A stretch of DNA of 64,000 bases from Brevibacterium jeotgali (GTDB lineage Bacteria; Actinomycetota; Actinomycetes; Actinomycetales; Brevibacteriaceae). Shown here in pieces: positions 63,460 to 64,000 of this stretch; the stretch's first letter is position 1, and every line of letters starts with the position of its first letter. The notes under the pieces are model-generated. The model was given only the letters and a program-made list of their open reading frames with translations, did no database searches and was not told where the DNA came from. The stretch spans positions 118,243 to 182,242 of the forward strand of contig NZ_FXZM01000009.1 of NCBI RefSeq assembly GCF_900169175.1, in the 5' to 3' direction. The position numbers and the translations under genes are program-made.

Positions 63460-63472
63460 GGCACCCATTCTA
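63446..63472. promoter_or_regulatory. Interlocked divergent leaderless promoters
   Basis: TATGTT (plus, 63446-63451) is 6 bases before the ATG at 63458. TAGAAT (minus, 63467-63472) is 7 bases before the ATG at 63459. Each hexamer lies inside the opposite gene, and the two start codons overlap in CATG at 63457-63460. Confidence 0.6.
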
Positions 63473-63985
63473 GGACCGCACACGGACATGTCCGACTCAG
63501 CCTTCGTCGACGCCTACCAGAGCACGGCACAAGACTTCCCCCGCCCGGTCGCCGTCGTCGGGTGCCGGCGCGGAAACGCACAGCACGCGATCACCGTCGA
63601 CTCATTCCTCGATGTGTCATACGACCCCCCGACCATGGCGGTGTCCGTCTACGGCGGGTCGCGGATGGCCGAGTCCCTCGAGCTCACCGACTCGTGCACT
63701 CTGAGTGTGCTCTCAGCAGAGCAGAAGGGGATCGCCCAGTGGCTCGGTGAGCCTGCTCAGCCCCTGCACGGGATCCTCGACAGCATCGACACGGTCGATG
63801 CCCCCTCCGGAGGCCCCATCATCGCCGGCTGCGTCGCCTGGTTCGACCTGCGGATCGTTCAGAGAGTCGCGGCTGCGACACATGACCTGCTGATCGGCCG
63901 GGTGGAAGCATGCAGCACGGAGGGCACCCCTCCCCCGCCCCTCGTGCACTGGGCAGGCCGGTACCACCGTCCTGCCCCCCGCTGA
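63458..63985 (+). CDS. Flavin reductase-like FMN-binding protein
   Basis: This is a 175-residue split-barrel protein. FPRPVAVVGCRRGNAQHAIT, VDSFLDVSYDPPTMAVSVYG and HDLLIGRVEACSTEG follow the flavin reductase domain pattern. It could supply reduced flavin or bind FMN/heme-like cofactors, and the partner is unknown. ATG at 63458 is chosen from its TATGTT hexamer 6 bases upstream. The ATG at 63488 is the alternative and would remove the overlap with DUF3039. The last 15 bases of the window hold no gene. Confidence 0.85.
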   Translation: MAPILGPHTDMSDSAFVDAYQSTAQDFPRPVAVVGCRRGNAQHAITVDSFLDVSYDPPTMAVSVYGGSRMAESLELTDSCTLSVLSAEQKGIAQWLGEPAQPLHGILDSIDTVDAPSGGPIIAGCVAWFDLRIVQRVAAATHDLLIGRVEACSTEGTPPPPLVHWAGRYHRPAPR

Positions 63986-64000
63986 CGGACCGAACAGATC

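Overview
The window is high-GC DNA, densely packed with genes, many with GTG starts and many 4-base stop/start overlaps. Conserved gene blocks point to an actinobacterium, probably of the order Micrococcales: eno-ftsB-DUF501-ppx, mfd-mazG, DUF6350/purN-purH-DUF3017, clpS-DUF2017-MBL-rph-rdgB, and a DEAD/DEAH helicase next to DUF3039. An actinobacterial inositol-phosphate synthase, CsoR/CopA and a bL25 with an acidic tail fit the same picture. I cannot name a genus from sequence alone. I see no prophage, insertion sequence, CRISPR array or rRNA, and no gene-free stretch longer than 300 bases.

Layout. 1-11 kb: ino1, prfC, the long RNA helicase hrpA, an AEC-type carrier and two membrane or unknown proteins. 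11-17 kb: a short operon (SDR, APH-like kinase, remnant of an acyl-CoA dehydrogenase), polyphosphate kinase 2, an MFS carrier and an FAD oxidoreductase. 17-20 kb: copper module copA-csoR with a palindromic CsoR-type operator inside the promoter. 20-26 kb: a TM2-like protein, a quinone-oxidoreductase-type MDR, a tRNA with a UAA anticodon, a DedA-like protein, NADH dehydrogenase II behind a Rex-type site, a membrane-anchored subtilase and ppx. 26-31 kb: DUF501, ftsB, eno, a MerR regulator divergent from a DUF2306 protein, and a tyrosine phosphatase. 31-40 kb: mazG, mfd, rhomboid, pth, rplY, prs, glmU, tRNA-Gln. 40-50 kb: pcrA, an antitoxin-like protein, DUF3017, purH, purN, DUF6350 and two membrane proteins. 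50-57 kb: an amidase with an oligopeptide-type ABC importer. 57-64 kb: rdgB, rph, an MBL hydrolase, DUF2017, clpS, pncB, a helicase, DUF3039 and a flavin-reductase-like protein.

Three features run through the window. First, about fourteen start codons lie exactly 6 or 7 bases after a TANNNT hexamer. This is the signature of leaderless transcription and it fixes several otherwise ambiguous starts. The extreme case is at 63457-63460, where one CATG supplies the start codons of two genes on opposite strands, each with its own hexamer inside the other gene. Second, short tandem duplications (18-24 bp) sit on the stop codons of ino1, hrpA, purH and pncB. A (CCTG)10 tract flanked by 13-bp repeats abuts the stop of the MFS gene. 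Third, decayed fragments survive between genes: a 55-codon acyl-CoA dehydrogenase remnant with a perfect ribosome-binding site, and a 41-codon piece of a dihydrofolate-reductase-like (RibD C-terminal) protein.

Most genes are housekeeping: translation, NTP-pool hygiene (rdgB, mazG), DNA repair (mfd, pcrA), purine and NAD synthesis, the cell-wall precursor step glmU, and polyphosphate turnover (ppk2 and ppx). The accessory content is the copper module, the peptide importer with amidase, and the 4-hydroxyacyl-CoA-kinase-like operon.
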